A DNA stretch of 64,000 nucleotides from Corallococcus macrosporus DSM 14697 (lineage in GTDB: Bacteria; Myxococcota; Myxococcia; Myxococcales; Myxococcaceae): the NCBI RefSeq assembly GCF_002305895.1, contig NZ_CP022203.1, positions 5,062,501-5,126,500 on the forward strand, in the 5' to 3' direction. The notes under the pieces were generated by a model that saw nothing but the letters and a program-made list of their open reading frames with translations, was not told the DNA's origin and did no database searches. The position numbers and the translations under genes are program-made. This document shows positions 55,382 through 64,000 of the stretch, piece by piece; the stretch's first letter is position 1, and every line of letters begins with the position of its first letter.

Positions 55382-58300
55382 ATGGCCTGCATGCCCGCTT
55401 CCCGCTGGTGGCTTCGCTGGGCTGTCCTCGCCACCTGTCTCCTGCTGACAAACGGCGGGTGTGCCTTCGTCACACCCCGTTTCCCCCAGAACATCCAGGC
55501 CTCGTTCGCTCGGGACGAGATGCGCAAGCTCACCACGGAGTCCCTGGAGCTCTACTACCCGGCCCACCTCCGGGCAGAGGCCCTGCGCATGGCGTCGCGG
55601 CTGGAGGGCTGCGTGGCGAGCCTCCATCAGCAGACGTGGCGCAAGAAGCAGCGGGACAGGGTGCTCGTCTACCTGACGAGCTCCAACTTCAACAACGCCT
55701 ACGTCGTCCCCGACTACGCCAGCACGCCGCAGCAGATGGTGATGCCCTCCCACCTGACGCTGGAGCTGTTCCACCTGTTCAACCTGGGCGAGGTGGACGT
55801 GGGCGACGTGGCCTGCCACGAGGCCGTCCACTACGTGCAGCTCCAGCAGACGGACGGCGTCTGGGGCTTCCTCAACCTCGTCACCGGCGGGCTGTTCCAG
55901 CCCAACTCCTATACGGAGTCCTGGTTCCTGGAGGGGCTGGCCACCTACTACGAGGGCCGCTTCGACAAGGACGCTGGCCGGCCGCACAGCCCCATCTGGC
56001 GCGGCTGGTATGACTCGGTGGTGCAGGCCACCGGGGGGCGGCTCAACCCGGGCTACCTGTCCCCCGAGCAGCGCGCGCTGGACCCGTTTGGCGGCAACTA
56101 CATCACCGGCATGCACTTCGTGGAGTACCTCGCGGAGCGCTACGGCGAAGCCAGGCTGTGGAAGCTGGTGGATGAGCAAGGCGACTCCCTGGTGCCGCCG
56201 CTGGCGGTGACGCTGCGCTTCAAGCGCGTGTACGGGCGGGACATCGGCTCGCTGTTCGCGGAGTACACGCGGACGCTGCGGGAGGACCTCCAGGTCCGCG
56301 AGCGGCCCGCGTCGCAGCGGACGTGGGTGAAGGACGGCGGGTACTTCTCCCGGCTGGCCGCGCATACGGCCAGCGGCGTCACCGCGACGGTGAGCGTGGG
56401 GCGCGAGCGCTACACCCGGCTGACGGTGCTGGAGCCGGATGGCCGCGTGCGCTTCGAACGTCCGCTGGTGGAGCTGCTCCCCTTCCGCCGCTGGGTGCTG
56501 GGCTCCGCGACGCTGGTCAGCGGCATGTCGTTCAGCCGTGACGGCGCGTGGCTGTACCTGGTGATGGCGGACCTTAACGCGCAAGGGGGCTACACGGCGC
56601 GGCTGTGGAAGGTGGACGCGCGCACAGGAAACGTCACGCGGCTCTGGGACGACGTGGCCGGCATGGGCGGGAGCATCACGCCGGATGAAGCGGCCTATGT
56701 GTACGTCCGCGTCGAAGGTGACTCGGCCAACGTGGTGCGGCTGGAGCTGGAGACGGGCCAGCGAACGGCGCTCACGGACTTCGGCGCCAGCACCTCCGTG
56801 GGGCCGCCCTCGGTGGCCCCGGACGGCGAGCGCGTCGTCTTCCCCCTGTCGGGTGACGCGGGTTGGGACCTGGTGCTGCGGGAGTCGGATGGCCGCCTCC
56901 GCTGGCTGACGCGCGATGGGCGCTTCAACTATTCGCCGAGGTGGCTGGACGACGAACGCCTCGTGTTCCTCCGGGAGCACGAGGGGCGGCTGCAGGCCCA
57001 CGTCCTCACGGTGGAGACGCGGGAGGTGGTTCGCATCACGGACGCGCCCCATGTGGTGATGGACGTCCATCCAGTGGGGACCGACGAGGTCGTGTTCCTC
57101 AATCGGGATGGGCTGAACTTCACCATCGACCGGGCCCCCGTGGTCGCCATCGTCCCCAAGGAGGACGAAGGCGCCACGGCGCGCACGGACACGTCACCGG
57201 GAGCGGAGGGCACCGCGCCCCTCGCGCTCACCGCGCACCCTCCACCGGCATCCCCGGACGCGCCACTGGCTCCAGGCGTCGTGGCGCCTGATATCTCCAC
57301 GGTGCTCTCCGGCCTCGACGCGCCCGTCGAGGCGCCACCCGACCCGGGCACCGAACTCCAGATCATCTCGGACAAGCCCTACTCGACGCTGGAGCGCTTC
57401 TTCATCCCCGAGCTCCGCGCGCCCTACCTGCTCGCCGCGACCGACCCCGACGACACGGACGAGACGTATGTGATGGGCGCGCTGGCGCTCGCGGGACAGG
57501 ACCGGCTCGGCTTCCACGCGTACTCCCTGCTGCTCTCCTTCGACTCACGCGAGGACGCCCCCAGCATCTCCCTGGCGTACGGCAACGCGACGCTTTCGCC
57601 CTGGTACATCCAGGTGTCGGGCGCCCACGTCCGTCAGAATGGGCGCACGGACCTCCAGGCCGCGGCCTTCGCGTCTCGCAGCTTCTGGACCACGCCGGTG
57701 ACGTTCGGCGTACTGGCGCTGCGCCGCGAGTACGACGCGACGGAGCAATTCCCCGGCCTCCGGACGCAGATCGTCGGCCCGGAGATCTCCGCGTCCTACT
57801 TCGCCGGCGACGCCACCTCCTATGGGAGCACGCAGCGAGGCCTGGGCATCACGATGTCCGCGGGCGTGTATCCGGGCGCCTTCCGCCAGGACTCCACCAT
57901 GGGCGATGTCCGCCTGGGGCTCGACGGCTTCACCGGCGGCCTGCCCTTCACGGGACGCGACAACCTCCGCCTCACCGCGGTGGGCCGGTTCCTCCCCGGA
58001 GCTCCGTCCAGGCTGCTCCAGGTGGGCGGACTGAACGCGGGCCAGCTCTGGTACACCAACCGCACGAGCCAGCAGACCGCGCCCCTGCCCTTGCAGCTCC
58101 AGCCGGGCATCGCCTTCAGCGAGTACCTCCGCGGCTACGAGGACCTGGAGATTCGCGCCCGCGACGCGCTCATCGGGTCCGCGACGTACCAGTACCGCGT
58201 CCCCATCGACTACGGCTGGGCCTCCACGCTGTGGCTCTTCCCGTCCCTCTTCGTGCGCGACGTCGGCTTCGAGGCCTTCGGCTCGCTGGCGCGGACCGAC

Positions 58301-58447
58301 AACCGCGCCAACCACGCGGCCGTGGGCGCGTCCGCGTCACTGAGCCTCACCTTCGGGCAGGCCGTGCCCGTGTCGCTCTACTACCAATACGCCTACCGCT
58401 TCGAGCAGGGACTGGACCACCTGCACCTGGTCGGCTTCGGCCTGTGA
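55382..58447 (+). CDS. Lipoprotein fusing a zinc-peptidase domain, a beta-propeller and an outer-membrane-barrel-like domain
   Basis: A 1021-residue protein. The leader ends in LLLTNGGC, a lipobox. Residues of about 45-320 are a gluzincin-type peptidase: CHEAVHYVQL gives HExxH at 146-150 and WFLEGLATYYE gives the third ligand Glu184. About 330-610 is a TolB/WD40-like propeller (SFSRDGAWLYLVM; LWKVDARTGNVTRLWDD; SVAPDGERVVFPL; RLRWLTRDGRFNYSPRW). A Pro-rich linker follows. From about 680 the sequence alternates hydrophobic and polar residues with aromatic girdles, ending DHLHLVGFGL, as in outer-membrane barrels. It is predicted to sit at the outer membrane. ATG 55382 or 55391. Confidence 0.83.
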   Translation: MACMPASRWWLRWAVLATCLLLTNGGCAFVTPRFPQNIQASFARDEMRKLTTESLELYYPAHLRAEALRMASRLEGCVASLHQQTWRKKQRDRVLVYLTSSNFNNAYVVPDYASTPQQMVMPSHLTLELFHLFNLGEVDVGDVACHEAVHYVQLQQTDGVWGFLNLVTGGLFQPNSYTESWFLEGLATYYEGRFDKDAGRPHSPIWRGWYDSVVQATGGRLNPGYLSPEQRALDPFGGNYITGMHFVEYLAERYGEARLWKLVDEQGDSLVPPLAVTLRFKRVYGRDIGSLFAEYTRTLREDLQVRERPASQRTWVKDGGYFSRLAAHTASGVTATVSVGRERYTRLTVLEPDGRVRFERPLVELLPFRRWVLGSATLVSGMSFSRDGAWLYLVMADLNAQGGYTARLWKVDARTGNVTRLWDDVAGMGGSITPDEAAYVYVRVEGDSANVVRLELETGQRTALTDFGASTSVGPPSVAPDGERVVFPLSGDAGWDLVLRESDGRLRWLTRDGRFNYSPRWLDDERLVFLREHEGRLQAHVLTVETREVVRITDAPHVVMDVHPVGTDEVVFLNRDGLNFTIDRAPVVAIVPKEDEGATARTDTSPGAEGTAPLALTAHPPPASPDAPLAPGVVAPDISTVLSGLDAPVEAPPDPGTELQIISDKPYSTLERFFIPELRAPYLLAATDPDDTDETYVMGALALAGQDRLGFHAYSLLLSFDSREDAPSISLAYGNATLSPWYIQVSGAHVRQNGRTDLQAAAFASRSFWTTPVTFGVLALRREYDATEQFPGLRTQIVGPEISASYFAGDATSYGSTQRGLGITMSAGVYPGAFRQDSTMGDVRLGLDGFTGGLPFTGRDNLRLTAVGRFLPGAPSRLLQVGGLNAGQLWYTNRTSQQTAPLPLQLQPGIAFSEYLRGYEDLEIRARDALIGSATYQYRVPIDYGWASTLWLFPSLFVRDVGFEAFGSLARTDNRANHAAVGASASLSLTFGQAVPVSLYYQYAYRFEQGLDHLHLVGFGL

Positions 58448-58459
58448 CGGGCGGCGCCA

Positions 58460-59020
58460 CTACGGCGTCGGCTTGAGGCCATAGAGGCCGTGCTCACGCG
58501 CGTAGGCGATGGCGCGCGCGGGCACCAGGTCCGACGGCGCCTCGCCCCGCGCGAGCAGCTCCCGAATCAGCGTCGACGACACCTCGGCCAGCGGCGGTCC
58601 CAACGTGTTCGGAGCCGGGTAGCCCGCGCGGTTGAGCACCATCACCCGCGCCAGCTCCTCGATGCGGTGGAAGTCCTTCCAGTGCGGAAGGTCGCGCAGG
58701 ATGTCGCTGCCGATGATGATCGACCAGCGGATGTCCGGATGCCGCGCCACCAGCAGGGACAGCGTGTCCACCGTGCGGCCGCTGAGCCCCGGCTCCTGCT
58801 CGATGCGGCTCGTCTTCAGCCAGCCCGACGTCTCCGCGCAGAGCGCCTCGCACATGGCGACGCGGTGCTCGAAGTCCTCCATCTGCTTGCCGAACGGGTG
58901 CTGCCAGGACGGCATCAGCCACACCTCGTCCACGGCCTGGGTGGCATGGACGTAGGCGGCGGCCATGAGGTGCCCCACATGGGGCGGATTGAACGAGCCT
59001 CCGAGGAGCGCGACCTGCAC
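58460..59020 (-). CDS. nadD: Nicotinate-nucleotide adenylyltransferase
   Basis: It adenylates nicotinate mononucleotide in NAD synthesis. It is 186 residues. QVALLGGSFNPPHVGHL carries the nucleotidyltransferase GGSFNPxHxGH signature, and EVSSTLIRELLARGE the ISSTxIR motif; SWQHPFGKQMEDFEHRVAM is typical. I chose GTG 59020, with TGAGG six bases upstream. A GTG at 59032 is in frame but lacks a site. It follows the phosphoesterase-like gene closely. Confidence 0.93.
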   Translation of the reverse strand: MQVALLGGSFNPPHVGHLMAAAYVHATQAVDEVWLMPSWQHPFGKQMEDFEHRVAMCEALCAETSGWLKTSRIEQEPGLSGRTVDTLSLLVARHPDIRWSIIIGSDILRDLPHWKDFHRIEELARVMVLNRAGYPAPNTLGPPLAEVSSTLIRELLARGEAPSDLVPARAIAYAREHGLYGLKPTP

Positions 59021-59033
59021 GGCGGGCCTCACG

Positions 59034-59705
59034 TCACTTGAGGGACAACTTCGGGGACTTCTTCTCCAGCACGATGACCTGGGGCTCCAGCACGACGTGC
59101 CCGTCCAGGCGGAAGGCGGAGTAGCGCAGGTCGCGGTCCACCTTCTCCAGCAGCGCGCACGTCTGCTCGGCGGCGCCCACCAGCCGCCCGGGCGTCAGGA
59201 AGTAGCGGGGGCCAATCCGCACCACCTTGGGCTCCGGCTCCTTGCCGTGGACGAAGAGGAGCGCGTTGAGCAGGTCATCCCGCGTCAGGTCGTTCTTGTC
59301 GTGCACCACGCAGCACAGCGTGTCCCCCATCAGGTCCATGACCTTGTTGTTGATGGAGGGGTCCCGGTACTGGAGCGACTCGCGCTCGGGGACCCGGATG
59401 AACCGCTCCATGACGAGCCGGCGGTCATCCTCGGAGGCCACGTCCGCGGGCACCTCCGCGCGCGACGGCGTGCGAGGCAGCGCGTCCTGGCTGCCCAGCC
59501 AGTTCGTCACGTCCGCCAGGAAGTCCGCGTCCGAGTACTCACGCCCGCCCCGGCTCTTCTGCCGCCGCCAGAGGACCCACTCGTCCAGGTCCGTGTAGCG
59601 CGCGCCCGCGAAGAGGAAGCGCCGCGCCCCCTTGGCGCGCAGCAGCTCGTAGGCCGCGTCGAAGGCTTCCAGGTCCCCATGGCTGTCGGAGAAGACACCG
59701 ATCAC
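59034..59705 (-). CDS. Degenerate calcineurin-like phosphoesterase
   Basis: A 223-residue protein. It opens with GVFSDSHGDLEAFDAAYELL, matching the first metal-binding motif (D-x-H) of YfcE-type phosphoesterases. The later motifs are weak: FAGARYTDLDE in place of G-D-x-x-D, and VVHDKNDL in place of G-N-H-D. Metal binding and activity are therefore uncertain. The central insert (about 50-120) is charged. GTG start, three bases after the muramidase stop, and followed closely by nadD. Confidence 0.72.
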   Translation of the reverse strand: MIGVFSDSHGDLEAFDAAYELLRAKGARRFLFAGARYTDLDEWVLWRRQKSRGGREYSDADFLADVTNWLGSQDALPRTPSRAEVPADVASEDDRRLVMERFIRVPERESLQYRDPSINNKVMDLMGDTLCCVVHDKNDLTRDDLLNALLFVHGKEPEPKVVRIGPRYFLTPGRLVGAAEQTCALLEKVDRDLRYSAFRLDGHVVLEPQVIVLEKKSPKLSLK

Positions 59706-59708
59706 GCC

Positions 59709-60890
59709 TCAAGCGTATAGCAGGTAGGGCGCCCTGTGCCGCGCGAACGTCTCCGTCTGGGCGGAGAACCCCTCCAGCAACCGCTCCAGCGGCCACCCCG
59801 CCTCGATACCGCGGCGCACCTGGTCCGTCCCGCAGAGCAGGTCGAAGGCGGGCACGTCCTCCACGAACTCATACGCGTCCGCGCGCCAGGCGAAGTCGCC
59901 CGGATGGAGGTCACGCAGCGCCTGGAAGATGGCGATGCCGGTGCGCAGCGGCTGGAAGGCCTGCCGGTCCGTGACGTGGATGAAGGCGCCGTTGCACGAC
60001 TGGCCCGTGTACTTGTCGAACGTCGGCGTGAAGCCCACGGCCCGGAAGGCGACGCCGGGCAGGTCCTCCTTCGCCAGCCGCGCCAGCAGCTTGTCGGTGT
60101 CCACCCACGGCGCGCCGAACTGCTCGAAGGGGCGGCACGTGCCGCGGCCCTCCGAGACATTCGTGCCCTCTCCCAGGCACATGCCCGGGTACACCAGCGC
60201 GGTGTCCGCGGTGGGCATGTTCGGCGACGGGGAGATGAACGGCAGCCCCGTCTCATCCCAGAACTGACCCCGGCGCCAGCCCTCGCACGCCACCACGGTG
60301 AGTTCGCAGCCGAAGCCCTCCTGGGTGTTGAAGAGGCGGGCCAGCTCCCCCGCCGTCATGCCATGCCGGTTGGGCAGCGCGTAGAGGCCCACGAAGGAGC
60401 GGAAGCCCTCCCCCACCAGGTTGCCTTCCATGGCCACGCCGTTGAGCGGGTTGGGCCGGTCCAGCACGTAGAAGGGCACGCGCGCCTTCGCCGCGGCCTT
60501 CATGGCCAGCGCCATGGTGTAGACGTAGGTGTAGTAGCGGCTGCCCACGTCCTGGATGTCGAAGACGAGCGCGTCCAGGCCCTGGAGCGACTCCTGACGC
60601 GGCGACAGCGACTCGAAGGTGGAGCCGTAGAGGCTGTACACCGGCACGCCGGTGCGGCGATCCCTCGCCTCGTCCACCGCCACCATGTACTGCGCCTCGC
60701 CCCGGATGCCGTGCTCCGGACCGAACAGCGCCGCCAGCGTGACGCCCTCCGCGCCCGCCAGCAGGTCCGCCAGGTGGCGGAAGCGAGCATCCACGCTGGT
60801 GGGGTTCACGATGGCCCCCACGCGCTTGCCCTTCAGCGCGGAGAAGCCCTGCGCCACCCACACGTCCAGTCCCGTCTTCACCTTCGTCAC
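59709..60890 (-). CDS. namZ: Exo-beta-N-acetylmuramidase NamZ (DUF1343, GH171)
   Basis: It cleaves terminal MurNAc from peptidoglycan fragments in cell-wall recycling. It is 393 residues from GTG 60890, which has GGAAGGGAAGG upstream; an ATG at 60929 is less likely. Family landmarks are KRVGAIVNPTSVD, LFGPEHGIRG, LVFDIQDVGSRYYTYVYTMA, YVLDRPNPLNG, NRHGMTAGELARLFN, PFISPSPNMPTADTALVYPG and CLGEGTNVSEGRGTCRPFE. Known family members are often exported; no leader is visible here, so it may act in the cytoplasm or be exported by another route. Confidence 0.9.
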   Translation of the reverse strand: MTKVKTGLDVWVAQGFSALKGKRVGAIVNPTSVDARFRHLADLLAGAEGVTLAALFGPEHGIRGEAQYMVAVDEARDRRTGVPVYSLYGSTFESLSPRQESLQGLDALVFDIQDVGSRYYTYVYTMALAMKAAAKARVPFYVLDRPNPLNGVAMEGNLVGEGFRSFVGLYALPNRHGMTAGELARLFNTQEGFGCELTVVACEGWRRGQFWDETGLPFISPSPNMPTADTALVYPGMCLGEGTNVSEGRGTCRPFEQFGAPWVDTDKLLARLAKEDLPGVAFRAVGFTPTFDKYTGQSCNGAFIHVTDRQAFQPLRTGIAIFQALRDLHPGDFAWRADAYEFVEDVPAFDLLCGTDQVRRGIEAGWPLERLLEGFSAQTETFARHRAPYLLYA

Positions 60891-60928
60891 GGCCTTCCCT
60901 TCCTCAGCCAGCCCCGAGGGCCGACACA

Positions 60929-62251
60929 TCAACGCCCCTTGAAGCCCTTGAGCGCGCTCTCCGCGGCCTGCTTGGAGTCGCACTTGGACAAGCCGAACAG
61001 GCCCGTCCGCGATCCGTCATCCGGCCCGCCGTCCTCCTGCAAGTCCTCCAGCGCGCTCACGGCCCGCTGCAACTGGAGCCGGCTCACCGTGGACGCGGCG
61101 TCCGAGCGCACGTCGCAGCGCCCGTGCGACAGCATCTCGATGAGGCGGTCCTCCGCGGCGCGGCTGCCGGCCTTCACGGCGGTGGCATAGACCTTCAGCG
61201 CGTCATCCGGCTTGCCCGTCGCCTCCGTGAGGCGGCCCAGCAGGAAGTTGCGCCGCCCGGCCTCCTCCTCCTTCATGATGAGGGTCCGGACGTCCTTCGC
61301 CAGCGCGGCCCGCTCCTCCTCCGGGGCCCGCTCCACCGCCTTGATGGCGCGCACCGTCTCATCGCCGCCGAAGGCCAGCATGGCGACACCGGCGAGCAGG
61401 ACGACGACGCCCACGCCCACCCACGCGCGGTGCCGCTGCACCTTCGGCGGCAGCGCCGCCACGCCGCGCGAGAAGAGCGAACCGCCCACCGTGCGCGCCT
61501 GCCGCCCGAGCACCGCGGCCTGCTGCCCCAGCACCGAGGCCTGCGCGGCCGCGCGCTGGCTGATGACCGCCGCGCCCGCGGCCGCCCGCTGGCCCAGCTC
61601 GGACAGGTCCACCGCCGCGCCCGACGGCGCCGCCGCGGCCTCCGCCACGCGGGACAGCGCCAGGTTCCCGAAGGGCGGCATCGTCTCGGCGCCCGGCGCC
61701 TCCGCGATGGCGGCGGCCGAGGGGGCCTCCACGCGGTACGGCGCGCGGGGCACGTGAAAGACGCGAATCTTCCCGGGGATGCCCTTCAGCTCGAAGGCGC
61801 CCACCTCCTTGGAGGGCACCTCCGCCTTGTTCATCGACAGGTAGACGGCCTCGGTGAAGTACACCTCGCCCGCCTCGGCGATGCCCTCCACCCGGGCGGC
61901 GATGTTGACGGGCTCACCGAAGATGTCGTTCCCATCCAGCCGCACCTCGCCCACGTTGATGGCCACGCGGACGTGAAGCTGCTCCGGCGCCTCCACCGCC
62001 CGGTTGTGGTGCCAGAGCCGGTCCTGGATGGCGATGCCGCTGAGCACGGCCTGGGTGGGCGACTCAAAGGTGACGAGGTACGCGTCCCCGATGGACTTGA
62101 CGATGCGCCCGCCAAACGCCTTGAACAACGGCGCCAGCAGGGCCTCGTGGACCTGGAGCAGGCGCTGGTTCTCCTCCAGCGTCTGCCGGCTGGTCCGCTC
62201 GGTGAAGCCCTTGATGTCGGTGAAGACGATGGCGAGGTTGGCGGTCTTCAA
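60929..62251 (-). CDS. Class III adenylate cyclase with C-terminal membrane segment
   Basis: A 440-residue cyclase. The catalytic domain comes first: AIVFTDIKGFTERTS with metal Asp, VKSIGDAYLVTF with the second Asp and an ATP-selecting Lys, and DIFGEPVNIAARVEGI with the Asp, Asn and Arg of transition-state binding. All key residues are present, so it should make cAMP. An Ala/Gln-rich helical linker follows (about 205-265), then a membrane helix (WVGVGVVVLLAGVAMLAF), and a C-terminal domain with TPR- or SEL1-like features. The start is probably TTG 62251 since the domain begins immediately. It lies 38 bases upstream of namZ. Confidence 0.88.
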   Translation of the reverse strand: MKTANLAIVFTDIKGFTERTSRQTLEENQRLLQVHEALLAPLFKAFGGRIVKSIGDAYLVTFESPTQAVLSGIAIQDRLWHHNRAVEAPEQLHVRVAINVGEVRLDGNDIFGEPVNIAARVEGIAEAGEVYFTEAVYLSMNKAEVPSKEVGAFELKGIPGKIRVFHVPRAPYRVEAPSAAAIAEAPGAETMPPFGNLALSRVAEAAAAPSGAAVDLSELGQRAAAGAAVISQRAAAQASVLGQQAAVLGRQARTVGGSLFSRGVAALPPKVQRHRAWVGVGVVVLLAGVAMLAFGGDETVRAIKAVERAPEEERAALAKDVRTLIMKEEEAGRRNFLLGRLTEATGKPDDALKVYATAVKAGSRAAEDRLIEMLSHGRCDVRSDAASTVSRLQLQRAVSALEDLQEDGGPDDGSRTGLFGLSKCDSKQAAESALKGFKGR

Positions 62252-62319
62252 AGCCCGCGCAGTGTATGCGCCACCGTCGAGCGTGCAATCGCAACTGCGT
62301 ACCGCGTGGCCGCCTGCTG

Positions 62320-63048
62320 TCAGCGACGTGATGGTTTGAGCTCACGCATGCGGCGCTTCGGCGGCGCCTCCAGCGACGCCCGCACCTTCTCCGCGAGCCT
62401 CGGCCGGCCCGTGCGCGCGTAGAAGTCGGCGAGCCGCCGGAGGACCAGGGCGCTGGTCGGCTGGAGCCCTCGCGCGGCCAGCAGCTCCTTCTCCGCGTCC
62501 AGCGGGCGCTCCTGCTTCTCCAGCACCTCCGCGAGCTGGAGGCGCACCTGCACCCACTCCGGCTTCAGCCGCGCCAGGTAGCGGAGGTGCAGCTCCGACT
62601 TGAGCAGGTCCCCCAGGTCCAGCCAGAGCGTGCCGAGCCGGAAGCGGGCCTCCTCGTAGGAGGCGCGGAGCTGCACGGCCCGCTCGTACGCCTGGACGGC
62701 CTGCCGGCGGTCACCCCGCTCCTCCCACAACAACCCCCGCAGATACCAGGCGCGGGGATTATGGGGAGCCTGCTGGAGGGCGGCGGCCAGATGGGCCTCC
62801 GCCTGCTCCAGCGCGCCGCCCGTCTTCAGCAGGAGCCGGGCCATCTCCAGCCGGGGCAGCTCCCACGCGGGTTGGGCCCGCACCAGGGACTCCAGCGCGG
62901 CCAGGGCCCCTGCGTCATCTCCTGCCGCTTCGAGGGCCAGTGCGTCCGGGAGCGTCACCGCCGTCCGGGATGATGGCGGTGTCAGGGCGGAAGGCTCCGC
63001 CGCGTCAGTCGCGCCCGCCAGCAAGGCCACCAGGAGGACCCACCTCAT
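62320..63048 (-). CDS. Exported TPR protein
   Basis: A 242-residue protein with a leader (MRWVLLVALLAGATDAAEP) and about five tetratricopeptide repeats from residue 40 onward, for example NPRAWYLRGLLWEERGDRRQ, YEEARFRLGTLWLDLGDLLK and SALVLRRLADFYARTGRPRL. The last 15 residues are very basic. It is a periplasmic scaffold by inference. It is divergent from mutS2 and upstream of the adenylate cyclase in the same direction, 68 bases apart. Confidence 0.82.
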   Translation of the reverse strand: MRWVLLVALLAGATDAAEPSALTPPSSRTAVTLPDALALEAAGDDAGALAALESLVRAQPAWELPRLEMARLLLKTGGALEQAEAHLAAALQQAPHNPRAWYLRGLLWEERGDRRQAVQAYERAVQLRASYEEARFRLGTLWLDLGDLLKSELHLRYLARLKPEWVQVRLQLAEVLEKQERPLDAEKELLAARGLQPTSALVLRRLADFYARTGRPRLAEKVRASLEAPPKRRMRELKPSRR

Positions 63049-63114
63049 GTGTGGCTGATAGCAGAGCCGACCCGGGCGCCTCAATAGATCCTCTTGACGG
63101 CCGAACGGCCGCGC

Positions 63115-64000
63115 ATGAAACCCATGACCGTGCAGATATCGCAAAGAACGCTGGAAGACCTGGGCTTCGCGGACGTGCTCCGCGCGCTGGCGCAACGTTG
63201 CAGGACGGAGCCTGGCAGAGAGCGGGTGCTCGCCCGGCCCTTCCTGGACACTCCCGAGGCGGTGACGGAGGCCCTGGCGCTGGTCGCCGAGGCCCGCGCC
63301 CTGTCCCAGGAGCAGTTCTCCCTCCCCCTGGGCGGCGTGACGGACCTGCGCACGCCCGTGGGCCATGCCGCCAAGGGCGGCATGCTGGAGCCCCGCCAGC
63401 TCATCGACGCGGCGCAGCTCCTCTTCGCCTTCGTCCGCACCCGCGAGGCCCTGGACGAGCGCAAGGCCCGCGTCCCCCGGCTGGTGGAGCTCTCCCGCCG
63501 GATGCCCGCCCTGGAGGCGCTGGCCCGCCGCATCGACCAGTGTTTCGAACCGGACGGTGAAATTTCCGACCGCGCCAGCCCGGAGCTCCGTGAGGCGCGT
63601 GACAGGGCGCGCGGCCTGCACCGGCGCATCAAGTCCCGCCTGGACGAGCTGCTCCACGACGAGGCCTTCACGACCAGGCTGCGCGAGAACTACTACACGA
63701 TCCGCAACGGGCGTTACGTGGTGCCGGTGGTGGCCAACTACCGCTCGGAGGTGGACGGCATCGTCCACAACGCCAGCCAGACGGGCCAGACGCTCTTCAT
63801 GGAGCCCCAGGCCATGGTGGGCCTGGGCAACGACCTGGCCATCGCGCAGTCCGAGGTCCTGGAGGAGGAGCGCAAGGTGCTCCAGGCGCTGAGCGACCAG
63901 TTGGGGCGCGAGTCGGAGCGCATCCTCGAAGGCATCGACGCCGTCGCGGAGCTGGACGAGGTCGAGTCCGTGGCCATCCTGTCCGCCGACCTGGGCGCGA
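63115..64000 (+). CDS. mutS2: Endonuclease MutS2, 5' part, cut by the window end
   Basis: The first 295 codons of a MutS2-type ATPase, which acts against recombination between diverged DNA or in ribosome rescue, depending on species. It begins MKPMTVQISQRTLEDLGF; ATG 63115 or 63124 could be used, and neither has a clear ribosome-binding site. Family sequence includes SPELREARDRARGLHRRIKS, ENYYTIRNGRYVVPV and VHNASQTGQTLFMEPQAMV. The Walker ATPase and Smr nuclease domains lie past 64000 and cannot be checked. Confidence 0.88.
   Translation, partial: MKPMTVQISQRTLEDLGFADVLRALAQRCRTEPGRERVLARPFLDTPEAVTEALALVAEARALSQEQFSLPLGGVTDLRTPVGHAAKGGMLEPRQLIDAAQLLFAFVRTREALDERKARVPRLVELSRRMPALEALARRIDQCFEPDGEISDRASPELREARDRARGLHRRIKSRLDELLHDEAFTTRLRENYYTIRNGRYVVPVVANYRSEVDGIVHNASQTGQTLFMEPQAMVGLGNDLAIAQSEVLEEERKVLQALSDQLGRESERILEGIDAVAELDEVESVAILSADLGA

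Overview
The window is high-GC (about 70%) DNA with dense, mostly terminator-separated operons. It is almost certainly from the family Myxococcaceae (Myxococcus, Corallococcus or a close relative). The strongest evidence is a complete frz chemosensory locus in the order described for Myxococcus xanthus: frzA-B-CD-E-G-F on the minus strand, frzZ divergent, then aldA, an ECF sigma factor resembling RpoE1 and frzS. The FrzCD protein is near-identical to what I recall of the M. xanthus protein. No rRNA, tRNA, CRISPR array, insertion sequence or prophage was recognised.

Layout. 1-3604: a gene edge, a Pro/Gln-repeat membrane protein, a class II-like photolyase and a polyhydroxyalkanoate-type small protein. 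3632-18309: the motility-signalling block. It holds methyltransferase FrzF, methylesterase FrzG, kinase FrzE, cytoplasmic receptor FrzCD, couplers FrzB and FrzA, dual receiver FrzZ (frameshifted in this sequence), a radical SAM protein, alanine dehydrogenase, the ECF sigma/anti-sigma pair and the coiled-coil pseudo-receiver FrzS. 18354-25707: a leftward housekeeping run with coaX, birA, two lipoproteins and a HARE-HTH/Mrr-like protein with a long Gly-Glu-Ala repeat tail. 25806-34530: a cytoplasmic beta-propeller protein, a MetX-like hydrolase lacking its nucleophile, uridine kinase, a DUF692 (MNIO-family) protein, an acetyltransferase and unknown proteins.

34636-43794: a CreBC-like two-component pair facing a CreD-like membrane protein operon, an orphan DUF4123 type VI adaptor pair, a single-heme-motif lipoprotein and cysteine synthase. 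43850-50374: a translationally coupled MacA/MacB/TolC-type efflux operon with two different permeases and a YIP1 protein. 50592-58447: a Clp ATPase, a DUF2520 oxidoreductase, an unknown protein and a 1021-residue protease-propeller-barrel lipoprotein. 58460-64000: nadD, a phosphoesterase-like protein, NamZ muramidase, an adenylate cyclase, a TPR protein and the start of mutS2.

How the genes work together. In the Frz pathway FrzCD signals through FrzA/FrzB to FrzE, whose phosphoryl output goes to FrzZ. FrzF and FrzG add and remove methyl groups on FrzCD, and FrzS is a polar type IV pilus motility protein. The main points for follow-up are the frzZ frameshift, the loss of catalytic residues in the MetX-like and Mrr-like proteins, the protease-propeller-barrel fusion, the stand-alone DUF692 fusion and the orphan type VI adaptor pair. 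Coordinates of starts were chosen from Shine-Dalgarno positions, overlaps and family N-termini. All functional calls are by motif reading without database searches.
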